Assembly (NCBI RefSeq): GCF_016808095.1
Contig: NC_068976.1
Location: 558,001-622,000, forward strand
Origin: Vigna angularis
Lineage: Eukaryota; Streptophyta; Magnoliopsida; Fabales; Fabaceae
DNA length: 64,000 bases
Direction: 5' to 3'
The stretch's first letter is position 1; every line of letters begins with the position of its first letter. Below are positions 10,724-23,724 of this stretch, in pieces. The notes below the pieces were generated by a model that was given only the letters and a program-made list of their open reading frames with translations, was not told the origin of the DNA and searched no databases. A program made the position numbers and the translations under genes.

Positions 10724-11830
10724 TGTTACGATATCGGTAAGTGTACCGAATCGTATCAAGTAATATAAAATGGAAAAACCAAGTATCGTATCCCAAAGGA
10801 CTCACGGCACTAAATAGTTGTGTAATTGCTTAACTAATTAAGACTTGTGAACAATTTTTCGGGTTTTGAATGCAAATACAATAAAAATAAACATGAATGC
10901 AATTTGATCAATTGAGGTTAAAAACTAGAATGAATGGATGAATTTGATAATATGATAATGTTGTTGGGTTTAGATTTCACCTAATCACTCTCATGCATAT
11001 ATGAATTCTTCTTCTTCATTAAATTGTTAACGTCACTCTCTAAATTACTTAAAACTCAATCCCTCGGCGAAGAAAGCCTATCCTTAATTACTATACGACA
11101 ATCCCTTGCATCCCTAATAATTAATTCTGCATTACGATTAGGAGCTTAAGACGACCAAAAGTCATACCCCCATCCCTGAGCAATACTTCTTTTGGGAGAA
11201 ATTCTCCAGAACCTGAACTGTAAGATACCTCCCAATACTCAGGCAAATCATCCATGATGCCATGAATGAGTTAAACATAACAAGCATTGAGCGAAGAAGA
11301 ATTACCCTAACAATTAATGAAAGAAGCATATGTAATTAAAACCAATTCAAATACATGATAGTTTAGAGGCTACATCTTCCCCCAACAACAAATAAGGTTT
11401 AGTTCCCCATTAACATGGAGAAACTAGATGAACAATGGAATGGAAGAGATAGAAAAACCGTAGAAAGAGAAGAGGAGAGATGTCACATCCTTAAATCTAC
11501 CCCCGCAGGGGTGAAACGCGTGTTTTTGTGCTTATGCCATCAAAAGATACAATCCTTGAGGGGGCCCTTAGCTTCAGCTTGACTTTCTGCACTGCTTTTT
11601 TTTTCTGTTTTTCTGCATTCCAACTCCTTGGTACTTTAACTCCTCTTTCTAATCATTCCAATAACCTACAAAATCAAGGGAATTTAGTGTAAAAATTATT
11701 AAGTATACCCTCTACTCACTTATTCTCAAAACTAAATTAAAAACATGAGTCCAAGCAAGCTTCTAAGTCAAAAAGGGTTGATTTAATATCAAAATTGAAT
11801 CACAGATAACACTATATTCAACCGTTATCA
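10724..11830 (-). repeat. Athila-like 5' LTR with internal deletion
   Basis: It runs from TGTTACGATATCGG to CAACCGTTATCA and matches the left LTR except for a deletion of about 140 bp around 11555, exactly where the left copy carries its GC-rich palindromes. Confidence 0.87.
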
Positions 11831-12010
11831 CCATTTGCTTGGCCTATTCCATTGAGAGGAAAGTTGTTGTTTCGACCGAGCTTCAAGCGCTTCAAGAAAT
11901 ATATAATGAAGTTGTGAAGTCTAACCAAGAGTTGACCCTTCGGTTGGCATAAGTGGAAAGGATGGTGGAGTGATGGAGCTGTCGCGGCCCATACAAATTT
12001 GATGTGCATT
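11831..12010 (+). pseudogene. Tat antisense ORF, 3' part after the Athila insertion
   Basis: After one target-site copy the plus-strand frame resumes with AYSIERKVVVSTELQALQ and EIYNEVVKSNQELTLRLA, a likely coiled coil, then a TAA. It fits as the C-terminal continuation of the frame ending at 6736. Its junction with the Athila-like ends shows that the insertion hit the antisense ORF. Confidence 0.6.
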
Positions 12011-12015
12011 AAAAA

Positions 12016-13845
12016 TGCAGTATAGTGCTAGGAAGTGACTCCTAGGTCGTCTCTCATGGACCAAATGTGATTAAGGTAATAGGTCGAACACATAGTGGGG
12101 GAGGGGGGTTTGAAAGTGTTTTTGCAAGGAAAAGTTAAATTAAATTAAACTGAAAATTAAACATAACTAAACAGAACCGAAAGTATTGAAATAAATGTGC
12201 CAAACTGTAAAGCCAAACGGTGTTCTTCACGAGGTTGAACGGTCCTCCTAACAAGACCGAACGGCTCCAACAATAAGCAGGTTAGAGACCGAATGGTTCT
12301 AACGAAGAGACCGATCGGTGTTAAAGTAGTAAGCGAATGGAAATGCAAATGGAAAACTAAGTGCAGCCGAACGGTTTTAAGTTAACAAGTTAAGAATCGA
12401 TCGGTCTAAATGCAGTGACCAATCGGTATCAACACAGTAGTAGCGAGATGCAGAAACCAAAAAACGCAGAATGCACGCAGAATTGATGGCAGAAACGAAA
12501 CTTAAATAGCAAAATATGAAATTTGAAATGAGAAATGCACCAGAAAGAGAAACGTAATTAACGAAGGCATCCAAAATGTAAATTCACAAACGAGAAGAAC
12601 TTAGAGAACGCAATTGAACAGTGAAAACTGAATGGCAGAAGCAAACAACTAGATAAAAGGGGATGAAGATGAAAAATGCATTGCAGAAAACGTAAATGAA
12701 GAAGAAACTTGAGTGCATCAACAAATTCAACCATGGAATTGTAAAGAGAATGAGTTCAATACATAAAAAGTAAATAAAGCAACACATAAACCTCCCCCAA
12801 GGGGGAGGAAGAAGAAGAAGCTCCCCCAAAAAGCTAAAATCCTAGCAGAGAACGTAAAGTGGCGGAGGAGAGTTTGAAAGTGAAAGTGATTTTGGGGTAT
12901 ATAGACCCCAAAAGATCAAACTACCCTTCTAATGGGCTTGTCCTACAAAATGACCTAAAATTGGACCCAAAGTCCTAAGGTTTGACCCAATAACAATCAA
13001 AAATGAAACTATACTCTAACACTAACGTGACCACACCCTTGAAGTCATAGAATATGCTTCCAACACTACTGTTGTTCACTACATCTGACCGTTCGGCCAT
13101 GAGTACTATCCAGATCATGCATCAGATAAGGGCTCTCAGACCGTTCGGTTCAGCTATGCACTGCAATAGTTACTTGTCGCTCGGTTCTGGAGTGTTTGTC
13201 CATTATGTTCAATAGTGCTCAGCTTGTAGCTGACCGTCCGGTAGAGGTTTCAAGCGAGACTTTCTCAGACCGTCTAATCACTTCCATTCTGTACAGTAGG
13301 GCTTGGTTATTATTGCAGGCTCATTCTTTCAAGTCTTCAACAAACCGTTCGATTCTATAGTTTTTCTCAACCAAAGTTCACGATTCAGCAGACTGTTTGG
13401 TTCTGTAGTGCTCGACTATTACGCTTTGTCGTTCGGTATAACCAGTACTCAGCATCTCAGTTCGCTGGTGATTGGTGAAGGCACAACTGCTCGTTCGGCC
13501 AAGACTTCGTCAAACCGTTCGGTAAAGACTTTGTTAGACCGTTCGGTCAAGACTGTGTCAGATCGTTCGGTCCAACAAACTCTTATCATTTGGTTTTAGC
13601 CGTATCCGACCGTACGGTTCTGTGGAGTATGTTCAAACCCTCTCTCAACCTTTCAAACAATGATTGTCCTGCACATAATGATTGAAATAATTAAGCCCAA
13701 ATAATTCAAATTAATTAAAATAAGAATTAGCCTTGAAATTAAGCCCAAATAGTGAAAATGAGATAAAAATGGAGAATTAAACACACTTCACTAACAAAAT
13801 ATGGTGCGGAAAGCTAAGTGTATAATGAAGAATGGTGACTCATCA
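12016..13845 (-). mobile_element. LTR-like unit (solo or truncated element), family shared with 22574-23724
   Basis: The unit begins TGCAGTATAGTGCTAGGAAG and ends GTGACTCATCA, so it has TG/CA ends. It aligns at both ends, and in part internally, with 22574-23724. Flanks AAAAA (12011-12015) and AAATA (13846-13850) are a possible 5-bp duplication with one mismatch. From about 13080 to 13620 it is studded with GACCGTTCGGT words. Orientation is inferred from TGATGAGTCACC as LTR start on the minus strand. No coding frame is convincing. Confidence 0.65.
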
Positions 13846-14590
13846 AAATAGACCACACTTAATCTTTTGCACTCCTAGGAAAAATCAAGACGTAGAACAA
13901 GGAACCATTCTAAATACATCAAGAGTGTTACACAATCTTTAGGAAACAAAAAGAAAAAGTCACCAAAGACACAAAGTAGATTTACACAATCCTCAATGAT
14001 TCTGAAAAAAGAAAAGGAGTAAACAACATCCAACACACAGATAATTAGAGGAAACAGATACTCATGGTAGTCATCCAAGCAATTCCAAAACATGGTAACA
14101 TAATCAATCAGCTTAAGAGGTGAATCCAAAAACAACAAAACCTCATAGATGCATTATCGTGTTTCTCTCAAGTGTCTAAGGTAAGCAATGTCAACTCAAT
14201 GCACCCAAGAAAGCAAACACAAACAGACTTGGCAAGCCTCTAATATCAACACTCAAAACATATGCATGTTCAAATCAAAAGGTCTTTTATGAATGTAATG
14301 GGGCCAAAGACAAGGGAGGATATAATATGTATGAGAAGTTATAAACCAAAAGAAATAGAGGAGCAATGGGGAACAAGTGTAAACACAGTCAAATCACACC
14401 TAAAACCTCTAATTCAATCATCTTCTTGACTCCATTATTCACAAAATTTTTTATTTTTCTCACTTTTCTCTATCTATTTTTTTTTCTTTTCTTTTCTCAT
14501 CTTGTCTCTTTTTCTTTTCCCTCACTTTAAGACACAACTGTAAGAGACAACATACACAACATATTTACAAAAACAAAACAACAAGAGGAA
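13846..14590. other. retroelement-derived non-coding sequence, no gene
   Basis: The region has no supported frame. It is A/T- and pyrimidine-rich (14440-14530) and may be the 3' internal remnant of the unit to its left, before Tat pol resumes near 14592. Confidence 0.4.
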
Positions 14591-14591
14591 C

Positions 14592-15545
14592 CAACTAGCC
14601 AATTCCTCTCCTATAAAGGCTGCCTCCTATGAACAAAAAATGAGCGATCCTCTTAGATTCTGCAGCTCGCACAGTTAAGCCCTCCTCTTGTCTTTTGATC
14701 AATTCTCTGATCTCCCTCCTCCAATCAGGTCGATCGATTACCTTAAAAACCGACAAGCACTCTACCGAAGGCATTTTCATAACTTATCTTATGAATGATG
14801 ATAATTGAGCTTGCTCCTTACCTCTAGCCAGCTTTGACAAGACATCAGCCTTAGCATTCTACTCTCTAGGCACATGCTTAAACTCCACTACCTGGAATTG
14901 TTTAACCAGTTCCTTTATTTATGGTAGTAATAGAGCAACTTATCGTCTTTATTTTGGAAACTTTCATGCAGTTGTCCAACTACCAATTGTGAATCCATTC
15001 GGCATTCGACGGAGGTCATCCCTAGGTCCTTAGCCAATTCAAGACCAGCAAATATCCCTTCATACTCGGCTTGATTGTTGCTTATCTTGAACCGGAAGAT
15101 AATATATTGTTCGACTAGTAGACCGTTCGAGCCTTCTAAGACGACCCCTACTCCTCCTCATGTCCGGTCGGACGAATCGTCTACAAAGAGTTTCCATGGC
15201 TGTGAAGGTTCCTCTTTTAAAGGTAACTCAGCCGCAAAATCGGTCAAGTGTTGTCCACGTACTGATCCGCGCGACTCGAAACGCAATCCAAACTCAAACA
15301 ACTCCACTGACCAACCTATTATTCTCCCTGCCAAGTCCAGCTTGCGCAGAATTTTAGCAATCGGATGGTCAATTCTCACCACTACCTGATGGCCCTGAAA
15401 GTAAGGCCTCAAACGTTGTAGGCTATTACAAGAGCCAAAGTAATCTTTACAACTTCCTTATATCTTATCTATGTATCTTGCAATGTTTTGCTAATGAAGT
15501 ATATGATGAATAAGGCACTATCAAGTCTTCCGACAGATCCACTTG
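14592..15545 (-). pseudogene. Tat RNase H region (dual RNase H), broken
   Basis: On the minus strand the sequence opens with YFISKTLQDT (about 15510-15480) and goes on with LRPYFQGHQVVVRIDHP and SVELFEFGLRFE, then FVDDSSDRT, NNQAEYEGIFAGLELAKDLG, and lastly RPDWRREIRELIKRQEEGL near 14700. This is the RNase H and second (archaeal-type) RNase H region of Tat/Ogre pol. Several frameshifts and stops are present. Upstream, protease residues run directly into this region near 15518, so the whole reverse transcriptase has been deleted. Integrase does not follow. Confidence 0.8.
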
Positions 15546-16886
15546 TTGAAACCTCTTCCAATACAGTATACTGACCGAACTTCCCTGATCAATAAGAACC
15601 TTTCCAATTTTGTACCGAGCGATAACAACAGTAATTACCATAGGGTCGTCTTGCTCGGGATCGGGAGCATGGAAATCTTCATTGGTAAACATAATTGGTG
15701 GCACTAAGCACTTCTTCACACCCACCCTATGAACGTTTTTCAACTCCCTCAAACTTTTCTTCCTCGCCAAGGCCGATGGTCCTCCTCCAGCAAATCCTCT
15801 AGAAATAGTGTTAATAACTCCATGTTGTGGCCGGTCATGACTCCGACTTCTGCTACGTCGATGGTCCAAATGGCGATCATCTCTACGATAAGTTGGTTGA
15901 GATTTTCCCCTCCTTGGTGGACTTCTCTCCACCCGATCACTTTTCACAAATCTCCTCAAATGTCCTGCTCGCACCAACTCCTCAACCTTGTCCCTTAAAA
16001 TCGTGCATTCTTCAATGGTGTGCCCTATATTCAAATGATAGGTGCAATGTTTAGTTCCATCCGCATTCTTGGAGGGCCGAATAGGCTTCAAGGGTGGAAG
16101 AAGATCCGCACTCAAGGCTTCCTCTAAAATTCTTGCCCTTGGTGCGTTTAGCTGGGTATATCGTTCAAATCGAGGCCCTTTCGGACAATCTTTGAACTTT
16201 CTGCCTTTTTCTGTTCGTTTGGGATGAACGTCTTCTTTCTTTTCTTGGCTTAGGACCGAAGTATTATGCTTATGCTGCCTTTTTTTGACAGCTCGCATCT
16301 CCTCGATTCTGATGAATTTGGTCGCCCTATCTTGCAATTCATCCACAGTCATAGGGGGTTCTGCGAATAGGTTGTCTGCAAAAAAGCTAGGCCTCAGGGC
16401 AGTAGCTAAAGTACTAATTATGAACTTTTTGCCTACGTCCCTTACCTGCCGGGCAGTCCGATTATATTAGTCCATAAAATCTCTGAGGTTTTCTCCCTTC
16501 TCTTGCTTTATGTTAGTTAACTCCAAGTATGTAAGATTTCGCGTCTTACTAGAAGAAAATTTTCGTTCGAACAGGTTTCTCAATGTCACGAAGCTGTTGA
16601 TGGTTTTGGGCCGAAGCGAATGGAACCATGCTAAAGCCTCTCCCTTTATCGACAGGGAAAAAACCCTACACCACACATTCTCACTAGGGGAGTAGAAGGC
16701 CATAACGTCGGCAAACGACCTCAGATGTTCCTCCGGATCTCCTGACCCGTCGTATTTTTCCAAAGTCGGGAATGCCCTTTCAACCATTTGCTCCTCTATG
16801 ACGGTTGTCATAAAGGGGTGAAGTGCCCTTGCCCGAGCGGCTTGAACCGGGCGGGCCAGACTCCTCCGCGAATTGTTTTCGCCCTG
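15465..16886 (-). pseudogene. Tat Gag and protease N-terminal part, broken
   Basis: The minus strand encodes the capsid-like segment (FPTLEKYDGSGDPEEHLRSF, AWFHSLRPKTINSF, LTNIKQEKGENLRDF), a TAA at 16467-16469, and after it the arginine-rich C-terminal part with a single zinc-knuckle-like CTYHLNIGHTIEEC and then KVLIDQGSSVSILYW, the protease active-site region in its Tat form. The frame is cut at 16886 by the solo LTR at 16892-20267; the N-terminal residues of Gag are at 20273-20474. Frames with a few extra residues beyond 16891 are LTR sequence. Confidence 0.82.
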
Positions 16887-17589
16887 ATCATTGTAAAATC
16901 CCATATTATATAGAAGCATATAATATAGTAAGTCCACATTTTAATAAAAGAGAACAATTAGAGTAGACTGTAAATAAAGTTGTTAAGCTTACAATCATCC
17001 CAAATTGAGTCATAATTTAAAACTTAAACATGCTAGAGTATTTCAAAATAATAAGGACAACTAAGAGTCCTAACGAAACTAAGCAGCAGCATTGTCTTCC
17101 TCCAAAGCCTGCTCTAGAGGCACCTCATATGCCTCTGCTCACATCCAAGTGGATGATCATTGCAAAAGGAAAAGCATACCCAAGAAAAACACAAACACAA
17201 AAGCAAGGGTGAGCTAGATATAAAAATCATGTTATAACTTCCACACACCATATGCAAATAAGGACAAATATATTAGACTATAAAAACATGACTTGTTGCA
17301 CTTAAACTTGACTCGTCCGGACTTAGAATGATTGCCAAGCAATGGCGGGTCATGCACTCGTGGTGGCCTCTACTGCTTTGCAAAGCCATTACCAATGGGT
17401 TTCACCCTACCACACTCACGAGGTTAATCCGTTATCACTCACCTTGGGCCATACTAGAAGCACCCAAGACTAGGACCTCCTACTACTACTCACGACATGA
17501 TTCAATCCTTTTTACTTGAGAATGATTAACCATTGTAGTTTCAGGATAATCCCCAAGACTGAGCTACCATGCAAATCATTCTAAACACT

Positions 17590-18535
17590 AAGGGCACCAC
17601 CATGAATCTTCTCCTTGAAGATCATGGAATTACGTCCAACAATATAGGGCACCACCATGTAACCTCCTGTTAACCCTTGACAAGTGTAACCGAATCGTAT
17701 CAAGTAATAATAAATGGTAAGACCAAGTATCGTTTCCCAAAGGACTCACGCCCTAAACAGTTATGTGATTTGTTGATTAAATAAGACTTGTAAAACAAAT
17801 TCTTATAGGTTTAAATGCAACAACAATGAAGGTTTAGTTCACCATAATCATGGTGAAACTAGATGAAAAATAACGAAAGAATGAAAGATAGAACCCTAGA
17901 ATTTGAAGAATGGAGCTTGAGCATCCAAAATCCTCCTCTAAGGGGTGAAGAAAGTATGATTTTGCTTCGTTTTGCCAAAAGATACTAAACCTAGGTCGAC
18001 TAAAACTTTATATAGACTCTTAAAGATTACAGAAAAGTGGCCCAAGGCCCATCAAAATGCCGCTCAACGGTCATTGCCGCTCAGCGGTAAGTGGGATTCT
18101 TCTATTTGACGCTCAGCTGCAGTTTTGCCCCTCAACGATGATTGCGGGTCTTCAGAGCGCCGCTCAGCGATAATTTCCGCTGAGCGATACTTGTGGCTCT
18201 TATTTTATGCACTTTTTCTTCCTTTTCTGACTCCAACTTATGGCTATTTCACTTCTTCCATTCAATTCATCTTAAAAGCTACAAAAACAAGGGAAACCAA
18301 GCATAAAACTCATCCAACTCTCTTATTTCAAAAACATAAGCAAAAGCATGATTCCAAGCTAGTTTCTAAGTCATAAAGATTGTTTTTTATGTCAAATTTA
18401 AGTATAAAAATAACAGTTTTTCAACTGTTATCACCTCCCTTTGAGATCCATGGAATTATGTCCATAACATAGGGCACCACCATGTAACCTCCTTTGAGAT
18501 CCATGGAATTACGTCCATCAACCATACTTTTAAAA
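17590..18535. repeat. tandem duplication of about 54 bp around the nested LTR
   Basis: A unit containing CATGGAATTACGTCCA and GGGCACCACCATGTAACCTCC occurs three times in a row, at about 17610-17667, 18439-18492 and partly to 18525. The nested LTR inserted at the boundary of the first and second units. Confidence 0.7.
17668..18433 (-). mobile_element. solo Athila-like LTR nested in the solo gypsy LTR
   Basis: It runs from TGTTAACCCTTGACAAG to TTTTTCAACTGTTATCA with perfect CCTCC duplications (17663-17667, 18434-18438). The right end equals the TGATAACAGTTGAAAAACTG start of the LTRs at 39403 and 47222, and it has CCGCTCAGCG words at 18083-18180. This is the third Athila-like insertion in the window. 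Confidence 0.9.
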
Positions 18536-18684
18536 CCACATACTCTTAGTCACCAAACAATGTTTCAAACACTCGCATACTTTCAATATAATCACATTAC
18601 CACATCATACTATGCATTCCAATCATTCCACACACTTGATTCAACCAAAAAGAGAGCAAAAGAGAAGACTGGACTCAGGATCCG

Positions 18685-19125
18685 CAGAGCGCACCCTATT
18701 CGCAAGGCGAGAGAGGATGGTCTCGCACAGCACATCCTCACTTGCAAGGCGAATTAACTCGCTGAGGTGTTGTACCTCATGTCCCTCACATAGTGCACCC
18801 ACTTAATTCGCTATGCGAATTAACTCGTTGAGGCTACAAGCCTTAGGTCTTCTCGCATAGCGAACCCAAGTCACTATGCGAAAGCTCAGACAGAGAGCAC
18901 ACGCCCAAACCCTCTCGCTTTGCGCCCATCTCGCTCTTCGAATTAAAAGGGCAGTGGTTCCAGACCACCACCAGTCTCATAGCGACAGGATTCGCCAAGC
19001 GAATCCAAAAACAGAGAGCAACATCATCTGGTCATTCGCACAGCGCACCAGCTCGCACAACGAATAACTCAGACAGTGAGCACCCTCTACAGGGTCTCGC
19101 TATGCGAGATAGCTCGCATAGTGAG
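18685..19125. repeat. TCGCATAGCGAA-type palindromic words within the solo LTR
   Basis: About 15 imperfect copies of words like TCGCTATGCGA, TCGCATAGCGA and TCGCCAAGCGA are scattered over 440 bp. Arms TCGC/GCGA are kept while the centre varies. Frames on the plus strand here are artefacts. Confidence 0.75.
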
Positions 19126-20272
19126 TCTACATAATCTGCAAAACACAAATTCTGCAGAATTATGACACTCACATACACTTTACCAATTCTAGGCCCTTTT
19201 ATCAACTTTTAACACCCTCAATTCATGTATTAAGCTTAATTAAACTTGCCTAGATGATCCTAACTCTCCCTATTACTAATCTAAAGTGATTAAGATCAAG
19301 ATTTATCTTTTGAAACATCAATTTCCACAACTTAAGGACCCAATTTTGATTCTACTACTTTGCACCTATTTTTGACCAGTTTGATGACCCTAACAAGTCA
19401 CAAATAACCTCCTTGTACTATCCCAACAGACTACAAGAGCCCTAGACTCCTAATTCTCAAATTCACTATCTCACTTCCTCTCAAGTGACCCAAAACCCTT
19501 ACAGAATACCAATTTTTCTATCCATTCACGGTTACAACATAACTCTCAGCCCAAACACATCAACATAGACATTACAGTAATTAAATACATCCCAAAAAGG
19601 TTTACATACATTACAATCCAATTTCACAGTCATTCAACCCAACACATGCAACTAAGTCTTTCCAAATCAAAACACAATATCAACAGTATAGCAGTACAAT
19701 ACTCAACATACAGTTCATGCAACCAATTTAAAAAACATATCCTAGCTCCCCTTACCTTGGAGTAAAACCGCACAGCTCGTTGGAATGCCCTAACGGTACC
19801 TCGAGTTATGAGAAACCTAAACAGCTCCCTACACACCACCACTTAGTGATTAAGAACAACTCTTAGAGCTAGAGTTTGACAGAAACAGGAAGAAGTATGC
19901 TTCTAGTTACATGCAACCAGCAGAGATTGCATGAGCTAGGTTCAAGAATAAAGAAGAGGTTGCATGGAGGGACTTACTAGCTTAGAACCCAAAACTAATC
20001 GGATGGTTCTGAAGCTCTCTACGCTGCGGACGATTTGGCACCACCTAAACCGAAATCCAGTGGCTCAGTGAAAAGAGATTGAACAGAAAAGGAGGAGAGG
20101 TTGTAGAGAGAGGACAGAGAAAAAGAAGAACTGAGTTTTTTTAGAGAGAGAATGGGGCTTGGTTACTGAACCAAGATATCTGAAAATGAGCTTTTAAATG
20201 AAAGAGTTCTGGTTTCATTTAAATTAATCACCCCATTAACTTTCTAATTATTTTTCAGGTTCTTACAATCAT

Positions 20273-20474
20273 CGCTATGGTCCAAATTTTGATCAGCGTC
20301 AGGAGCAGTGTCCTGATCAGTCTCTGGGAATTCTACAATGGGTGGGGTTCGAGTGCGTGCAAACGATTGTTGGTTCGGCTGGGCTTCCCTTGCCGCATCA
20401 CGCTCAGCTCTCAAGGTTTCAATCTCCGCCTGCATGGCCTCCATCCTCCTCTGCATCTCCTGCATAAACGCCAT
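20273..20474 (-). pseudogene. Tat Gag N-terminal fragment
   Basis: The minus-strand frame opens with ATG at 20474 and reads MAFMQEMQRRMEAMQAEIET then a Glu/Arg-rich coiled coil and a Pro/Asp-rich stretch, and it ends at the ATCAT junction with the solo LTR. It is about 55 nt downstream of the primer site. It is the N-terminus of the Gag that resumes at 16886. Confidence 0.75.
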
Positions 20475-20526
20475 TGGGTCCTATGCCATCCTTATGGTCT
20501 TGCTAGGGTGTCTTCGAAAATCTTCG

Positions 20527-20548
20527 GTCCCACGGTGGGCGCCAAAAT
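20527..20548 (-). other. primer binding site of the Tat element
   Basis: The minus strand directly after the 5' LTR reads TTTTGGCGCCCACCGTGGGA. TGGCGCC sites are usual for Tat and Athila lineages. I do not assign the priming tRNA. Confidence 0.7.
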
Positions 20549-22573
<2,025 letters not shown>

Positions 22574-23724
22574 TGCAGTATAGACTAAGAAGTGATTCCT
22601 AGGTCGTCTCTCAATGATCAAATATTGGTTCAGTCATTAGATCAAACACTTGGTGGAGGTTTTTGTGAAGACTTTTGTGACTTGAAATGAACTAAATTAA
22701 TACACGAATTCAACACAGTTTAAAAACGATTAGTCACTAAATCAATTACAATGCTTTCAATCACAGATTAGCATCAAATACTCACTCCTCTAATCCCTAA
22801 TCCAACATGAATTAACCAACTAAGCGAAGACCAATTATGCTTTCATTAAAGTTAATTAAAACAAACGCTTTGTTCATATTCAATCAATTTTGCACCATAC
22901 AGTTTCATCAACTAAGCGAAGATTAAAAATCAATTAGGCAACTAAGCGTATACGTAATCGCAAGTGCAAAATAGATTTTGAGCCAAATCAGAGCAGCAAA
23001 AACACACTTCCAACTCAAAAATCTCATGGAAACAATGCAATTTTACTATGACCAACCAAGCACACTTAAGCAACCATTAAAGCGAGATTAAAATAGCAAA
23101 ACCGAAGTGAAAACATTAGGCAGTGCTAGAAATAAAATTCAAGTCAAATGTGAACTACGAAACTGTAAACGAAATTTAAATTCAAAGCAAAAACAAAATT
23201 GGAGACGAAAATGAAATGGGAAAGGAGATTGCAACATTGAAAGCGTAAATTGAAGTAACAATGTAAAACAAAAATTAAATTCAAATTAAAAAACGAGATT
23301 CATATATTAATTGAAAGGAAAGGGGAACAAAACCTTAAACCCCCAAAAAGGGAAGAAGAAAACGCCCAATGCTGCAAACCTAGAGGGGTTTTAAAACCCC
23401 CAAATTACAATTTTGCCCTTCTAATGGACTTCTACAAAATATGACCTAAAATTGAGCCCAAAGGTGCAAATTTGTCCAAAACTAAAATTATTAAAATTAC
23501 AAACAAAAATAAATGATGTGGCAGCCCTCTTGACGTCCCAATAATAATTCCAAAATTGTCCTGCAAATAATAATTGGAACAATTAAGACCAAATAATTCA
23601 AATTAATTAAAATAAGAATTATTAGTCAAATTAAGTTCAATTAGTGAAAATGAGACAATAATGGAGAATTAAATACAATTCAGTGCGAAAAGTTAAGTGA
23701 ATAGTACAAAATAGTGATTCATCA
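22574..23724 (-). mobile_element. LTR-like unit, second copy of the 12016-13845 family
   Basis: It begins TGCAGTATAGACTAAGAAGTG and ends GTGATTCATCA and shares both ends, CCTAGGTCGTCTCTCA, and a CAATTAAG-rich block with 12016-13845. It is about 0.7 kb shorter and lacks the GACCGTTCGGT cluster. No clear target duplication is present (TAAAG left, AACAC right). Confidence 0.6.

Larger units (their letters stand above)
6737..11830 (-). mobile_element. internally deleted Athila-like retrotransposon (non-autonomous)
   Basis: Two LTRs (6737-7982 and 10724-11830) bound 2.7 kb without any coding frame. On the minus strand, the 5' LTR at the right is followed by a primer site (TGGCGCCGGTGCCAGGAAC), an octamer repeat, a conserved GGGAGGCAACCC module, a stem-loop array, and a G-rich polypurine tract next to the left LTR (CAAGTTTGGGGTTGT-like). 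The same layout is found in the intact copy at 39403-48526, which identifies the family. Flanks CCATG (6732-6736) and CCATT (11831-11835) are a 5-bp duplication with one mismatch. The gag-protease ORF of the relative is fully absent here. Confidence 0.88.
16892..20267 (-). mobile_element. solo gypsy LTR, about 2.6 kb plus a nested solo LTR
   Basis: On the minus strand it starts TGTAAGAACCTGAAAAATAA and ends GGGATTTTACA. It is flanked by a perfect 5-bp duplication ATCAT (16887-16891 and 20268-20272) in the middle of the Tat gag. Removing the nested 766-bp Athila-like LTR and one TSD leaves about 2605 bp, close to the 2726-bp LTR of the Tekay-type element at 33783, whose end is GGGATGTTACA. No internal retroelement region remains, so this is the product of recombination between LTRs. 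Confidence 0.87.

Noticed and set aside
15729..16470. Plus-strand frames of 61-89 residues
   Set aside because: They are shadows of the minus-strand Tat Gag-protease.
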